Source: Auanema rhodensis (Eukaryota > Nematoda > Chromadorea > Rhabditida > Rhabditidae). Taken from it: a stretch of 64,000 bases of DNA. How positions within the stretch are numbered: the first letter of the stretch is position 1; each line of letters starts with the position of its first letter. A program made the translations under genes and the position numbers. The stretch lies in contig OZ059896.1 of the NCBI GenBank assembly GCA_964057225.1, forward strand, positions 11,222,001 through 11,286,000, read 5' to 3'. This document shows positions 24,209-34,804 of this stretch, in pieces. Below the pieces are notes generated by a model, which was given only the letters and a program-made list of their open reading frames with translations, did not search any database and was not told the DNA's origin.

Positions 24209-25346
24209 TTAGTGAGAAGCAAAAAAAAGTTTCTTTACATTTTTCACTTTTTGCCTGCATGTCGAGAATGGGCATTGTTCGTTTTCTAGCATTTCCAATT
24301 CATGAGCAATTGTACAGCTAAATTTAAGTAAAGTACTCGTATACAAAATAGTTATATCTTCCTACCAGCACGGTAGCAGTAAGAATAGTGTTTGGTCCAT
24401 TACGCAGTGATCTATCGGGCAAAACCCATCCCTCAGTTTTATGTTGTTTTGCGGTTCTTAAATAAATTAAATCACAACACCAATAAGACTTATTCAAGAC
24501 CTTTCATCTTTTGGCATATAGGACAGTTTGAAGAAGTTATTTTTTCAGCATCGGATTTACATAAAAGATGACCACAGGCTAGAACTATCATCTACAAGAG
24601 AAATTTTTTTTCATTATTTTCAATTTCGCAACCTTGTGAGCAAGATATTGTTCTAAGCATATAGCACACTCGAAGTGTTTTCTTGTCCGCAATAGTTTAG
24701 TAGATGAATACCCGGCAAAGGCTATCTCATCAAAAACCATAAAGCCTTTCTGAAGCTTATTTGAAAATTTTAATTATGGGTGACTTACTATGTTATCAAC
24801 TATGACGAGGGTTCTGCAGGACGGAATGCCTAATAAATACCATTTTGACCGGAGTTTCTTAGAAACACCTTTGAAAAAAAATCTAAAACATGATATAAAC
24901 GAGAGTGATAAGATTATACAACCTCACTCCTAATTGATTCTCCATTTTGAGGTGAAATTGAATTTGTAAGAAATCATTTTTTCGAGCTTCGAGATCGTTT
25001 AAGAAATCTCTCCTGATAAAACAATGAACGTGTTTCAACGTATAGTAGTAATACCTTTATATAAGTATACCTGAACATGATAAACTCTTTCAAGAAATAT
25101 TTTGAAAAATCTTCTGAGCTACTTGGTGCGAGATCAACTGAGTTGATGTTTCTTGGTAAAATTCCCATGATTGGAATTTTATCATAATCTTTCTATAATA
25201 ACAGTTGAATAAGGAGTTAAGCTTATGAATATTGCCTGAAATACGATGTAAACAGAACAGCACGGCTTCATAATCAGATTTAATTCCGGTTGTATAATTG
25301 AAATTTCCATTTTCGGATTCTCAATTGTATGGTCCCACACTTCCAT
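24209..25346 (-). CDS. RING-type zinc finger protein, family not identified
   Basis: Hand-spliced protein starting MEVWDHTIENPKMEISIIQP directly behind a TTCGTTAG acceptor at 25347. The N-terminal part contains KDYDKIPIMGILPRNI and a helical, charged FLKEFIMFRRDFLNDLEARK. The middle reads GVSKKLRSKWYLLGIPSCRT. A RING-like module follows at about 24520-24700: C-A-I-C, then L-A-C-G-H-L-L-C, then C-P-I-C. Two further exons (about 24367-24460 and 24209-24320) join in phase and add a second Cys/His-rich segment with CPIDHC, LLLPCC, H and CPFSTC before the stop. Two zinc-binding modules therefore seem to sit in tandem. RING proteins are usually E3 ubiquitin ligases; that role is inference. It is 208 bases downstream of the FASTK-like gene. 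Confidence 0.6.
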
Positions 25347-25554
25347 CTAACGAAAAAAACCATGTCATTCGTACCAGTATTAAGATATTCAATGAGAACT
25401 GATTACATATGCTTGTTCAATGTAGTATACTAACAATTTTTATTAATTAAATTAATAATTCTTATTTTGTATTTAAAACAAAAATATAACTCTGGCTGAA
25501 CGTCCTAGTAAATTATAAATTTGAGAATCATAACTTCTGCGCAAAAATCTGGTA

Positions 25555-27969
25555 TTAATTTTTAGATTGAAACAATTTGCTTTTCAAAACAGCTATTTTT
25601 TCTGCTTGTGTTGAACAATTCATAAGTTCAGATTCATAAATACAAATTGGAGATTGTCCTAGTTTTTCTAATAACCTAATGGATAATTGTTCTGATCCAA
25701 GCAAATATTTTTTATTGGAACCGTCGTAGTCGCCGTAGTTCTATAAAAACAAATCATAAAACAGAAAAACACATTTTAATTTCTCACTTGCAAAGTATGT
25801 TGCCAAGATATGAATATAATCGGTACAACATTCTGCTCTTTTCCGACCCACTGAGATTTAGTGACTAATTTCCCATTCTATATAACAATATAATTTACGA
25901 ATTTTATATAATATACCTCAATCAAAACTTGATCGTCGATGAAAACTCCAGCACTATTGATACAGCTTCCGCCAAAATATGAAGATGGAGCAATCTAGAA
26001 GTAAATTTATGAATAATAATAACTCAAAAATTAAAATTACTTTATGTAATCCTCCCTTTACAAACATTTCATGATATGCTTCCACACCTTTTCCGAATCG
26101 AAGTTGCTTAGCTATAGTAACCTAAAAGGAATGAACGATGTTTTCAATAGGAGGAAGGATTGCTTGCATTCTTCGGGTCGTCCAAATTAATTCCAAACGA
26201 ATCTTTTGAAACTACTGGTCCACTATAACTACTTCCATGCTTATTTTTTACTACCTCTTGAATCTTAAGAATCCTTAACGCTATATATAACTTAGATGAT
26301 GAATTTGCACTGAAAAAAAAATAAATAAAGTTGTCTACAAGTAATTAAAACTTTTCGATTAGTTCACTGATGAAATCTTTGTGAAGAACTGTTTCAGCCA
26401 AAGAAGGTGTTAAACAGTCTTGCAAAGCTAAAGCGAAAATAAAATTTAGCCACGCACTTCCTGAAGTTGCACTTTCTCTCGTCATTTTTTTTGCCAATAA
26501 CTCAGCTGTGGGTTTGATACCCTGAAAAAAAAAATTGTTTCAGGTAACGCGGGAAAAACTAACATCTATGCCAGCAACAGCAAATCCACCAACAGCTCTA
26601 GACAGAACTGCTGGGCTAGCAGATTTTGAATTGGAGTTTACCCAATTGGATAAACATTGCCAAGAATCCGGGTTCCCTAATCGTAATCGAAAAACACAAA
26701 AATTAGTAATTTGAAGACTCATTCTTACCTGCTAAAGGAATCAACAAGACTTGAAACATCATTCCAGGATCTCAGTTGATTAACTTGCTTTCTTAGATCA
26801 ATATCAATTTTTCTCAACACTCGAGCATCAAAATATCTTAACTTAGCAAAAACAGAAGATAAATCCACGATTTGTTGAATCGTGAACAAATTTTTATTTC
26901 TGAAACAATTCCATATCGTTTTAATATGGTTACATATTAAAACGCCTTACTCAGTAATTCGTTGAATTGCAGGCTTAAGGAAAACAAGATCCCGTCTTTG
27001 ATGTAGTCCCAGGCACCTGAAATGTATCGAAATATATCTTGAGCTTTTTATCAATCACAATACCTTATAAACCCAATAATATGAGATACTGTCATTATTG
27101 GAAGTAAAGAAACAGCATGCTTGTAAACAGATTCACGCCAAGCATTAGAAGCAGGTCGATAATAAAGAAGTAAAGTAAGAAGATGAGCAGGATTATTCAG
27201 TGTCCTTAAATAAAGGCTTTTTAAAAAACACTAGATTATATTATTAACTTTATTTGTTCATGTATTGTTGTAGATATAACATCCTCTGCCTGTTTTGAAA
27301 ATTTATAATTAGTTGCTGTGGCTAAGTGGATCATCGGAATTAGAGCAGTTAGCACCGATTCACTTTTTTCCAAGTTAGCACAATTTTCTATATTATATAA
27401 TTATGTACAAATTATTTTATTGAAATACCATTCCAGAATTGCTCAACATCACGAAAACATTGAGTTTTGTTTAATCCTAATTTCAACAAAGATGTTAATA
27501 TTGGTATACAGTCTGCTACTATTAATTTTTTAGAAACCCTAGACCAACTCCTGTAATAGAAATCTGAGAAAAATTGTTGCAATATCTATAATACTCCTCT
27601 ATGATTTCATTGGAGATCTTAGAATCATCATGCAAAGTAGAAAACCCAAATAAAAGATCTTTCATTTGAGTGATTGATAAGACTGTTTGAGAATCAACCC
27701 ACTGAAATACAAAAAAAAAGATTTCCATTGTAAATGATAGAATTACTTTCTTAGCTTCATGGACTGATCGAAATTTAATAAAATCTGAAGAGCTCGTTGA
27801 GCTTGTTGAACATATATTTTCTTTCAAAACATCATCCACCATTTCTACATAAAATATATAGGAGCATACTAGGTGTTTATATACCAGTGAACACCGCCTC
27901 TTTGGACCCAACTGAACCTCCAGAAATAGCCCTTTTAACTAATAGTCCAGGCTTTAATATGCGCAGCAT
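25555..27969 (-). CDS. FASTK-family mitochondrial RNA-processing protein
   Basis: Protein of the FAST kinase domain family, whose members act in mitochondrial RNA processing and stability. The start at 27969 gives MLRILKPGLLVKRAISGGSV, a basic, hydroxyl-rich presequence typical of mitochondrial import. Many short exons encode helical repeats such as LTLLLYYRPASNAWRESVYK (about 27130-27190), GFIRCLGLHQRRDL and IQQIVDLSSVFAKLRYFDAR. The C-terminus has the shape of a RAP domain: GSCINSAGVFIDDQVLIENG, then VPIIFISWQHTLQNYGDYDG, then LLGSEQLSIRLLEKLGQ, and a charged end LKSKLFQSKN. The fold order (helical FAST region then RAP) supports the family; the subfamily member is not resolved. A polyadenylation-type AATAAA and an acceptor (TTCTTTTAGGTTTTTAG) precede the ATG. 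Confidence 0.75.
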
Positions 27970-28106
27970 TCTAAAAACCTAAAAGAACCCGACATTGATG
28001 AAATGCTATTCGATTGAAATATAGAACAGAATAAACTTCCAAAATAAAAACTTAATAAACAACAATTTTTATTCTTAACAAAACAACAAATTCTAACTGA
28101 ACATAA

Positions 28107-29000
28107 CTAAAGAAGAGCCGATGATTCAACTAAATGATTTCTAATAGCAGCATGAAGACATTCATGTACATCTGCAGTTACTTGCTTAGATGTTGCAATG
28201 AGAGTTGAAAAATGATCTACATGAACTCTATTTTGCAGCTCTACAAGAATAACGTCATCTTTGCCAGAAATAGTTGCTAGCTGGAATAAATTGAATTACA
28301 TACGAAAACGGATTAAGAGAGTACCGTAAGTCTAGGCAAAAGATCAGTTTCTTCTCGAGAATTAACGTCAACTACCGGTGTACCGTCAACTATGCCACAA
28401 GTGACAGCGGAAACGAGACCTTTCATTGGGATTCCAGCATCAGCCAAAGCCAATGATGCTGCATTTACACAAGCAGCAAGATGAGAACCATCGCCCTGCA
28501 ATAACTTTTATTTGGGGAAAAGGATAAAAACCTAACTTGAATAACTTCAAAGAAAATGTCAATCTGGGCTCTGGGAAAAGTGCTCGTAATAATAGCCGAT
28601 TCGAACGCTTTTTCAAGTAAGCGACCAAATTCGGTAGACTTTCGGTCACCACGAGGTCTATTTTTTCGATCAACAGAAGAAAACGTAGCCATACTAAATA
28701 TAATATTTTACATGTATTCATGCTCGTTAGCAAGCAAACCTATATTGGCAGTTTATGACACATTTATCTTCCAATTGTCTGGATCTTTTTCCTTCATGAG
28801 GACCGTACACAGCACAAAGAACCTAGAAACATTTCACATTAAAAAGAAATAGAATATTAGTTTGCTACCTTCGTGTTTCCTTGCTCTATGTATGAAGAAC
28901 CTTCGGCTTTGGGATATACTCCAAGTCTACAATTAATATTACGAATTTGATGAGGTCTACGACCATCTAATCTGAACCCATGTTCACTAATAACCATCAT
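28107..29000 (-). CDS. exos-4.1: RNA exosome ring subunit RRP41/EXOSC4
   Basis: RNase PH-fold subunit of the nine-member exosome ring, which channels RNA to the catalytic nuclease in nucleus and cytoplasm. The start at 29000 gives MMVISEHGFRLDGRRPHQIR, with the DGR.P signature of the family. Next come YIEQGNTKVLCAVYGPHEGK (about 28830-28900) and ATFSSVDRKNRPRGDRKSTE (28630-28690). The DIFFEVIQ/GDGSHLAACVNAASLALADAG block is at 28430-28570 and CGIVDGTPVVDVNSREE at 28345-28400. The protein ends in HLVESSALL at 28107. Length of about 240 residues matches EXOSC4. The acceptor TTTCAG lies one base before the ATG, and the preceding gene ends inside or just before the 40-base segment in front of it. 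Confidence 0.95.
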
Positions 29001-29021
29001 TCTGAAAGCTTTCAATAATGA

Positions 29022-29446
29022 TTAAAAAAAAAAAATTCTACCTGTCTGAGATTCGTTAACGGTATCTGTTATCTTGTTTTCTTCAACGTTTATTGGTGTT
29101 TTAGAAGATGATAATACGGACTCAGTAGGTGTAGCTTGGCCTTGTTTGAAAAGAACTTTTGGAGCTTGTTCAGCGAATACTAGCATAAGTCGGCGATTCA
29201 CTCGCATATGCTTGTCGATGCCTGAAGTATAAGAAATATTCCCCATTTACAAAAATTTCAAGCTTACAGTCACTGACGCACCGACTTTCCTGATTGTTTA
29301 GAAAATGCGAATTATAGTCACTCACACAAGATCCAAAACAACGCTCGGTTAAAGTATTATATACGGTGAGGAATTCTCTGAGCTATAAATATAATTTCCA
29401 ATACGGAATTCAAAAAATATTCTACCTGCGTTAAATCTTGACTCAT
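29022..29446 (-). CDS. tin-9.2: small TIM chaperone, TIMM10B/Tim9b type
   Basis: Intermembrane-space chaperone subunit that helps deliver hydrophobic carriers to the TIM22 translocase. The protein starts [20 protein letters not shown]. It has the twin CX3C motif (CFGSC and CVSDC, the second Cys split by an intron at about 29236-29270) followed by [20 protein letters not shown], the helix found in TIMM10B. A Ser/Thr-rich tail of some 40 residues extends beyond the core. Two ends are possible: reading through gives a stop at 29022-29024, while splicing the 40-base GT-AG segment 29002-29041 gives a stop at 28997-28999 that overlaps the RRP41 ATG. It is divergent from the SAC3D1-like gene across about 300 bases, so the promoter of the operon is expected there. 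Confidence 0.88.
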
Positions 29447-29748
29447 AAAGAGTTGTATAGCAAGCTAAATATTAAATTATTTAATAATATTTTCTTAAAG
29501 TTTTTTATAAAGCAAATTTAATTAACTTTTGAAAATTTTAAATAGTAAGAATAATTTTTACCTACGTGCAGCTAAAAATGTTCGCAAATCTGTACGTAGT
29601 AAGAAATATTTCAAACTGTTGGAAAATGTAAATGCAAATACTTATGAATTATGTAGTTTTAGTAGTAATGATCCGTACTATGTTGTGTTGTGTTGTGTTG
29701 TATTCAATTTTAAAATATTAAATTTATTTACAATTACTTTTCAGTAAA
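29447..29748. promoter_or_regulatory. divergent promoter region
   Basis: About 300 bases between the TIMM10B start (minus) and the SAC3D1-like start (plus). It is AT-rich, contains a short TGTTG repeat near 29682-29700, and ends in a splice acceptor (ACTTTTCAG, ending 29745) four bases before the plus-strand ATG. Shared promoter function is inferred from position only. Confidence 0.45.
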
Positions 29749-30687
29749 ATGACTAATATAATAAAGTCTTCGTCTAATAATTTAATGTGTTCATTGGAGG
29801 AAATTAATTTCCGAACAAAACATAAGTTGGTGCATCCTTTGGAAAGCTTAAATCCGACTGCACCGCAGAAAGAACTTGTTCCCGATCGCAAAAAAATGGT
29901 GAAGGAGTATGTCCGACTTCCTGCAAATACAGCAACATGCTCTGGAAATTATGTTCGATCTCCTACCGTTCTTAAAGAAGCGACCTTATACCTATTAAAT
30001 GTCTTTCACGGGCTCAAAGAATCACAATTGGCTTTGTCGTATACATTTGTTTCAAATCGTTTACGAGCTGTTCGTCAAGACTTAATCGTGTCAAACAATT
30101 GGAATGCGGAAGCAATGCTTATATTGGAACAAATGATACCTTTCTATCTAGAAACTCTCCATTTGGGATTATCAACTATCTTTAGTTCATTTGATCTGAT
30201 TCTTCACTTAACAGAACTGCAGGAATGCTTTTCTAAGTGGTTTAACTGCTCTGGTTCTACGAAACGAAATGTTGATATTATAGCCAGTTTTTTATTGTAT
30301 ACTTATCATAGAACTTCGTATGATAGATCATATTTTTCTCTTCTACATACTTTACCAATGAGCTTGAAATCTCTTGTGCAGTCGTTATTATCATCTAATA
30401 GGAGTTGTAATTATGTTCATTATTTCAAGTTACTGAAGAGTATATCTTCAAAAACCATACTATATAGTACTGTATATTTGACAGAAGATATAAGAGTTCG
30501 TGCCACTGATGTAATTTCTATTGCATATAAAAGTAAAAATGCTCAATTACCTAAGGATATAGTCTGTAAATGGTTAGGGTATTCAGTATCTGATGATTTT
30601 GGTTTATCAGAATCGAATCTCATTTTAGTCTCTGATTTAAAAGTTAGTATTTCATCTTGTTGGCCCAAATCTCTTTTTAATATATAA
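29749..30687 (+). CDS. SAC3D1: SAC3 domain protein, SAC3D1-like
   Basis: Protein of 312 residues with a SAC3/GANP helical domain, related to the mRNA-export and centrosome-associated SAC3D1 proteins. The N-terminus carries PDRKKMVKEYVRLPA, followed by VRSPTVLKEATLYLLNVF, YTFVSNRLRAVRQDLIVSNN and ILEQMIPFYLETLHLGL. The R-SP-x-L and F-x-x-R-x-R-A-x-R-x-D blocks are typical of the family. The length is short compared with GANP/Sac3p and fits SAC3D1. The gene has no intron in the coding region, unlike nearly all neighbours. The ATG is preceded by TTTTCAG with no visible upstream exon, consistent with trans-splicing. PWP1 follows on the same strand after 420 bases. Confidence 0.85.
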   Translation: MTNIIKSSSNNLMCSLEEINFRTKHKLVHPLESLNPTAPQKELVPDRKKMVKEYVRLPANTATCSGNYVRSPTVLKEATLYLLNVFHGLKESQLALSYTFVSNRLRAVRQDLIVSNNWNAEAMLILEQMIPFYLETLHLGLSTIFSSFDLILHLTELQECFSKWFNCSGSTKRNVDIIASFLLYTYHRTSYDRSYFSLLHTLPMSLKSLVQSLLSSNRSCNYVHYFKLLKSISSKTILYSTVYLTEDIRVRATDVISIAYKSKNAQLPKDIVCKWLGYSVSDDFGLSESNLILVSDLKVSISSCWPKSLFNI

Positions 30688-31107
30688 TATTAAATTTGAA
30701 ATCCTGTTCTTGTCATAATGTGATTATTACTGGTTAATAAATTTATGTTTCTAGCATTTTTGTATTGTAACACCAAGAAAATCTAAGAGAATAGCATATT
30801 AAATTACACCACTTACTTAGAAGAAGCCTTTTTGTTTGCACGGCTGTTTGATATTCCTGAACGAACATTTACGGACTTTTTCAGAAACATTATTTCCAAA
30901 ACAGTTCATAAAATTCGCAATAAAACGTCATTTTTCTCTCGTTAGCTTCGAAACTTTTAATTTTTCTCAAGTTATGAGTATTTTTAATAGCCATTTTGTG
31001 CGATTAGGAAGCTGGCTCATTTCGGCTCAAGTATTATTTTTCAACATTTTCTTTGGCTCGTAAAATGCTTTCTGATTTGAATTTAACAATAGTAATTTAA
31101 AGATAAG
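30688..31107. other. SAC3D1-PWP1 intergenic region
   Basis: AT-rich 420-base gap between two plus-strand genes. AATAAA-like motifs occur near 30737. An open frame at 30836-31063 has no start or family support. A weak acceptor (AAGATAAG) lies directly before the PWP1 ATG. Co-transcription of the two genes is possible but not supported as strongly as in the minus-strand runs. Confidence 0.45.
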
Positions 31108-32945
31108 ATGGATCAAGTTGTGATGATTACTGATCTAGTTTGGATACCGCGAGGTGTTCCAAAAGAGATTCCTGACAAAGTTAAACTCACCGAGGAAGAG
31201 TTAAAGGAACTTATTGAAGGTTGTAAATTTGATCGTCTTTACTAATTCAATTTTTAGGAGGGGTTGCTGAAACAACAGATAATGATGATTCCGATAATGA
31301 GAAAATGGAAGAAGACAAACCTGTATGTTTGTAAATTTATTGAGTTTATTTTTATTTTTTTTAAAGGAAGCAGAAGCTAAAGGAGGACTTAGAGGCTCTG
31401 CTCCCGACGAAATTACCTCTGACAAAGAAGAAAATATCGAAGAAAAGTATATGAAAGACTTTGATGAAGAAGATAAAGAGAAAGGGTATTATTTCTTTAA
31501 TGGTTGGGTAAACTGAGTAAATCCTTCTAGAATGAGAGGAATAGCCGTATATGCTTCCAACAAAGATGATCCATATATAACTGAGCATGTTGATAGCGAC
31601 AATGAAGACGAAGATAAGGATGACTTTATAATAAAACCTGATGATAATTTACTAGCAGTTGCTAAAATTGATAAAGTAAAATTTTCCACGATTTTCTTTA
31701 AACTGTATTTATAATATCATTCAGAACGAGTATACTATGGAAGTTTACGTTTATAATGAAACTAATGGTGACTTTTATTGCCATCACGATTACATCCTTG
31801 AAGCTCCACCTCTCTGTATTGAACCAATTTTTTATGATCCAGGCAATGATACTGATGGAAAAGTAAAATGAAATGAGGTTAAATCACTAAATTACTTTTC
31901 TTCTAGGGGAATCTAGTAGCTGTAGGAACAATGGAGTCGGAAATTCATATCTGGGATTTGGATATTGTCAACTCTTGTACTCCTTTCTTAACCTTGGGTA
32001 AAAAACAAAAATGTACGTATATTGAAAGTTGAATTCGAATCATTAAACCACTGAAATATAGCTAAAAAACGTACCAAGAGAGATGGAAGCCATCAAGGAC
32101 ATAAAGATGCTGTGATTAGTTTAGCTTGGAACAAATTGATGGAGCATGTAATGGCTAGTGGAGGTAGTTATAATTAGTTATTTTCGAGTATATTTCGAAC
32201 GTAATCAGGCGCTGACCAGCAAATAATTTTATGGGATTTGGATGAAGCAAAACCTGCTCAGTCTATTAGCAATCGTCATGGAGAAGTTTTTATACGGTTT
32301 CGTTCCTTTTTGTTTATTCGTATTCTAGGTCCAATCCCTAGCTTGGCATCCCATTGAAGCCACCTATATTCTATCTGGTACAATGAAGGGAAGTGTGGAA
32401 GTTCTTGATTGCCGAGAAGCAGTTGGAGATCCATCTGCTCAATGGTCTTTTGAAACACAGATTGAGAAAGTTATTTGGAATCACTTTAACCCTTTTTACT
32501 GCTTTGTCGGCTCTGATGATGGTATGTTGAATTTTAATTAGTATGTTTCCTAGTATACGAATTTTTTCAGGTTTTGTAAGATATTTGGATATGAGAAAAC
32601 CAGGTGATGTCATTTGGGAGCACAAAGCTCATGATGGATCTCTTGGAGGTTTAATTTTAAGTACTAAAATTAGAGGGCTTCTGAATTCTCTTGGCCATGA
32701 TGGTGTACGTTCTGATTTGTAAATATTTTACTAGTTAATGATTTAAGATTTTAAATTCGTATAAGGTGGATGATGATGGCACGATTAATAAAATTCATTC
32801 GGTTCCGTTGAACCTCGGATCATTACATTCAGCTGCTTTCAATCCAGAAGTAGGAACAGTTTTAGCTGCTGGTGGATCAGAAGGAGATTTATTGAGACTC
32901 ATAGATTTAACGAAACATGAAGCGATTGTTCAATCGTTCCAATAG
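31108..32945 (+). CDS. PWP1: PWP1, WD-repeat ribosome biogenesis factor
   Basis: Nucleolar WD40 protein linked to ribosomal RNA production. The N-terminus MDQVVMITDLVWIPRGVPKE and KVKLTEEELKELIE match the PWP1 opening. An acidic stretch then precedes the propeller, and DPYITEHVDSDNEDEDKDD leads into the first repeat. WD repeats end in ESEIHIWDLD (31930-31960), QQIILWDLDEAK (32218-32253), SVEVLDCREA (32394-32423) and RYLDMRKPGD (32580-32610). The last exon (from about 32766) encodes NLGSLHSAAFNPEVGTVLAA and ends IVQSFQ. About eleven exons with introns of 45-90 bases. The start at 31108 is chosen for the conserved N-terminus. Its 3' half is duplicated downstream (33866-34787). Confidence 0.92.
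31543..31995 (+). repeat. source segment 1 of PWP1 duplication
   Basis: Corresponds base for base, at a constant offset of 2323, to 33866-34318. I notice one mismatch (G at about 31871, A in the copy). The segment contains exon and intron sequence, so the duplication was at DNA level. Confidence 0.9.
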
Positions 32946-33272
32946 AAACTTACTCTTTAACTGTTTGTTGCAACTTTCGTTTTGAAAGGAATTCTTGTTG
33001 ATTTGTTTTTGTTACAATGATTATAGTTTATACATGAAATGTTATCGTTTTTTTGTAAAGTTTTCTGCTTTTGTTCCATTTAGCATAGAGTTGGCAAAGA
33101 ATTCCAGCGAACAATCGAGTTAACGTCCACGGTTCGCTCCCTCATCAGCTTTTCTGATTCTGAATGTTTGATGTAGTCGGAACAAATGTGATTTTCCATC
33201 GACTGCTTGAATGACGTTTTCGTTGTTCCTTATTTAGAGAGAAATTTCTAAGATATTACAGAGTAACTTTCA
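32803..33272 (+). repeat. source segment 2 of PWP1 duplication
   Basis: Corresponds at an offset of 1515 to 34318-34787, covering the end of the PWP1 coding region and about 330 bases of 3' flank. One early mismatch (CCGTTG versus CCATTG) is seen. Confidence 0.9.
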
Positions 33273-33797
33273 GCTCCTGCTCAATTTGCAATAAAGCTTC
33301 TTCTTCGTTTAGATTCGCGGGTGGACCTTAAAAAACCAAATAAATACATGTGTGTAATCAAGATTGTAAAATATACAAACATTAAAAAAAAATGTTAAAT
33401 AATATTGAAAATACCTGTAGAATTAACGTCGGCCAGAACGCACGACGCCTTCACCTGTCTTTTGAGTCTCAGAAGTGTTTCATAGAAGACTTCTAAATAC
33501 ATTAAATTTATTGTTAACGGGATAACAAAAAAATAAACATACTTCGCTAACATCTGAAGAACGCAGAGATGGATCCAAGTGGCCCCGCACTAAACACAAA
33601 ATTTGTTTAATAACTCTAGGAAAAGTTTTAAATTTATGAAATAGGAACATTGTCTTAAAGATTGTTATAAATGAAAGCAAAAAGTTGAGAGGTTTTGTAT
33701 ACCTGCTTGGTGACGAAAAAGAATATCGATGCCTTGAATCTTCTCCAATAAAGATCTGACTAAAACTTCTCTCGTTTCCCGATCCATCCAAAACCAC
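33256..33797 (-). pseudogene. fragment A of an unidentified gene
   Basis: Minus-strand exon-like blocks separated by short introns: one with WFWMDRETREVLVRSLLEKI and ILFRHQA (33711-33797), one with RGHLDPSLRSSDVSE (33548-33591), one with RLKRQVKASCVLADVNSTG (33420-33480), and one with LNEEEALLQIEQELK (33256-33330). I do not recognise the family. The first block lacks any upstream exon because PWP1-copy sequence begins at 33866. The last block runs into PWP1 3' flank, which replaces its original C-terminus. The third block joins the second only with a frame problem. It is therefore probably a non-functional relic. Blocks two to four recur at 35274-35671 with a different ending. Confidence 0.5.
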
Positions 33798-33865
33798 CTA
33801 TATAAGACATAAATTAAATTATAACCCATAGTAAAAATATAAAAACAATTAGAAATCATATTCTC

Positions 33866-34787
33866 AGCCGTATATGCTTCCAACAAAGATGATCCATATA
33901 TAACTGAGCATGTTGATAGCGACAATGAAGACGAAGATAAGGATGACTTTATAATAAAACCTGATGATAATTTACTAGCAGTTGCTAAAATTGATAAAGT
34001 AAAATTTTCCACGATTTTCTTTAAACTGTATTTATAATATCATTCAGAACGAGTATACTATGGAAGTTTACGTTTATAATGAAACTAATGGTGACTTTTA
34101 TTGCCATCACGATTACATCCTTGAAGCTCCACCTCTCTGTATTGAACCAATTTTTTATGATCCAGGCAATGATACTGATGGAAAAGTAAAATAAAATGAG
34201 GTTAAATCACTAAATTACTTTTCTTCTAGGGGAATCTAGTAGCTGTAGGAACAATGGAGTCGGAAATTCATATCTGGGATTTGGATATTGTCAACTCTTG
34301 TACTCCTTTCTTAACCTTTCCATTGAACCTCGGATCATTACATTCAGCTGCTTTCAATCCAGAAGTAGGAACAGTTTTAGCTGCTGGTGGATCAGAAGGA
34401 GATTTATTGAGACTCATAGATTTAACGAAACATGAAGCGATTGTTCAATCGTTCCAATAGAAACTTACTCTTTAACTGTTTGTTGCAACTTTCGTTTTGA
34501 AAGGAATTCTTGTTGATTTGTTTTTGTTACAATGATTATAGTTTATACATGAAATGTTATCGTTTTTTTGTAAAGTTTTCTGCTTTTGTTCCATTTAGCA
34601 TAGAGTTGGCAAAGAATTCCAGCGAACAATCGAGTTAACGTCCACGGTTCGCTCCCTCATCAGCTTTTCTGATTCTGAATGTTTGATGTAGTCGGAACAA
34701 ATGTGATTTTCCATCGACTGCTTGAATGACGTTTTCGTTGTTCCTTATTTAGAGAGAAATTTCTAAGATATTACAGAGTAACTTTCA
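33866..34787 (+). pseudogene. truncated PWP1 duplicate with internal deletion
   Basis: Nearly identical copy of part of PWP1 and its 3' flank. It begins in mid-exon (SNKDDPYITEHVD), continues through the intron and the WD-ending exon ESEIHIWDLD, then jumps at about 34318 straight into the last exon (LNLGSLHSAAF) and the same stop (34458-34460). The 808 bases lost include the middle WD repeats and several introns. The join leaves an open frame from 34254 to 34460. The first half of the gene and any promoter are missing, although a new TTCTCAG acceptor lies at the left border. High identity, introns included, argues for a recent event. A truncated propeller is unlikely to fold, so I call it a pseudogene. 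Confidence 0.85.
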
Positions 34788-34804
34788 AACGCAGCTTCTT
34801 TATG

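Larger units (their letters stand above)
19207..29446 (-). other. predicted eight-gene operon
   Basis: Eight minus-strand genes run head to tail in the order TIMM10B, RRP41, FASTK-like, RING protein, BRK1, NDUFA6, COQ3, GDI. Stop-to-start gaps are about 21 (or overlapping), 137, 208, 258, -1, 161 and 119 bases. Each larger gap contains AATAAA on the minus strand (TTTATT in the plus text near 28068, 25438, 24125, 22992 and 21052). Each also has a T-rich splice acceptor shortly before the next ATG. This is the layout of nematode operons resolved by trans-splicing. What is seen: spacing, AATAAA and acceptors. What is inferred: co-transcription and leader type. Confidence 0.72.

Noticed and set aside
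33665-34012. Long minus-strand frame across fragment A and the PWP1 copy
   Set aside because: It is mostly antisense to a PWP1 exon and exists only because of the duplication border.
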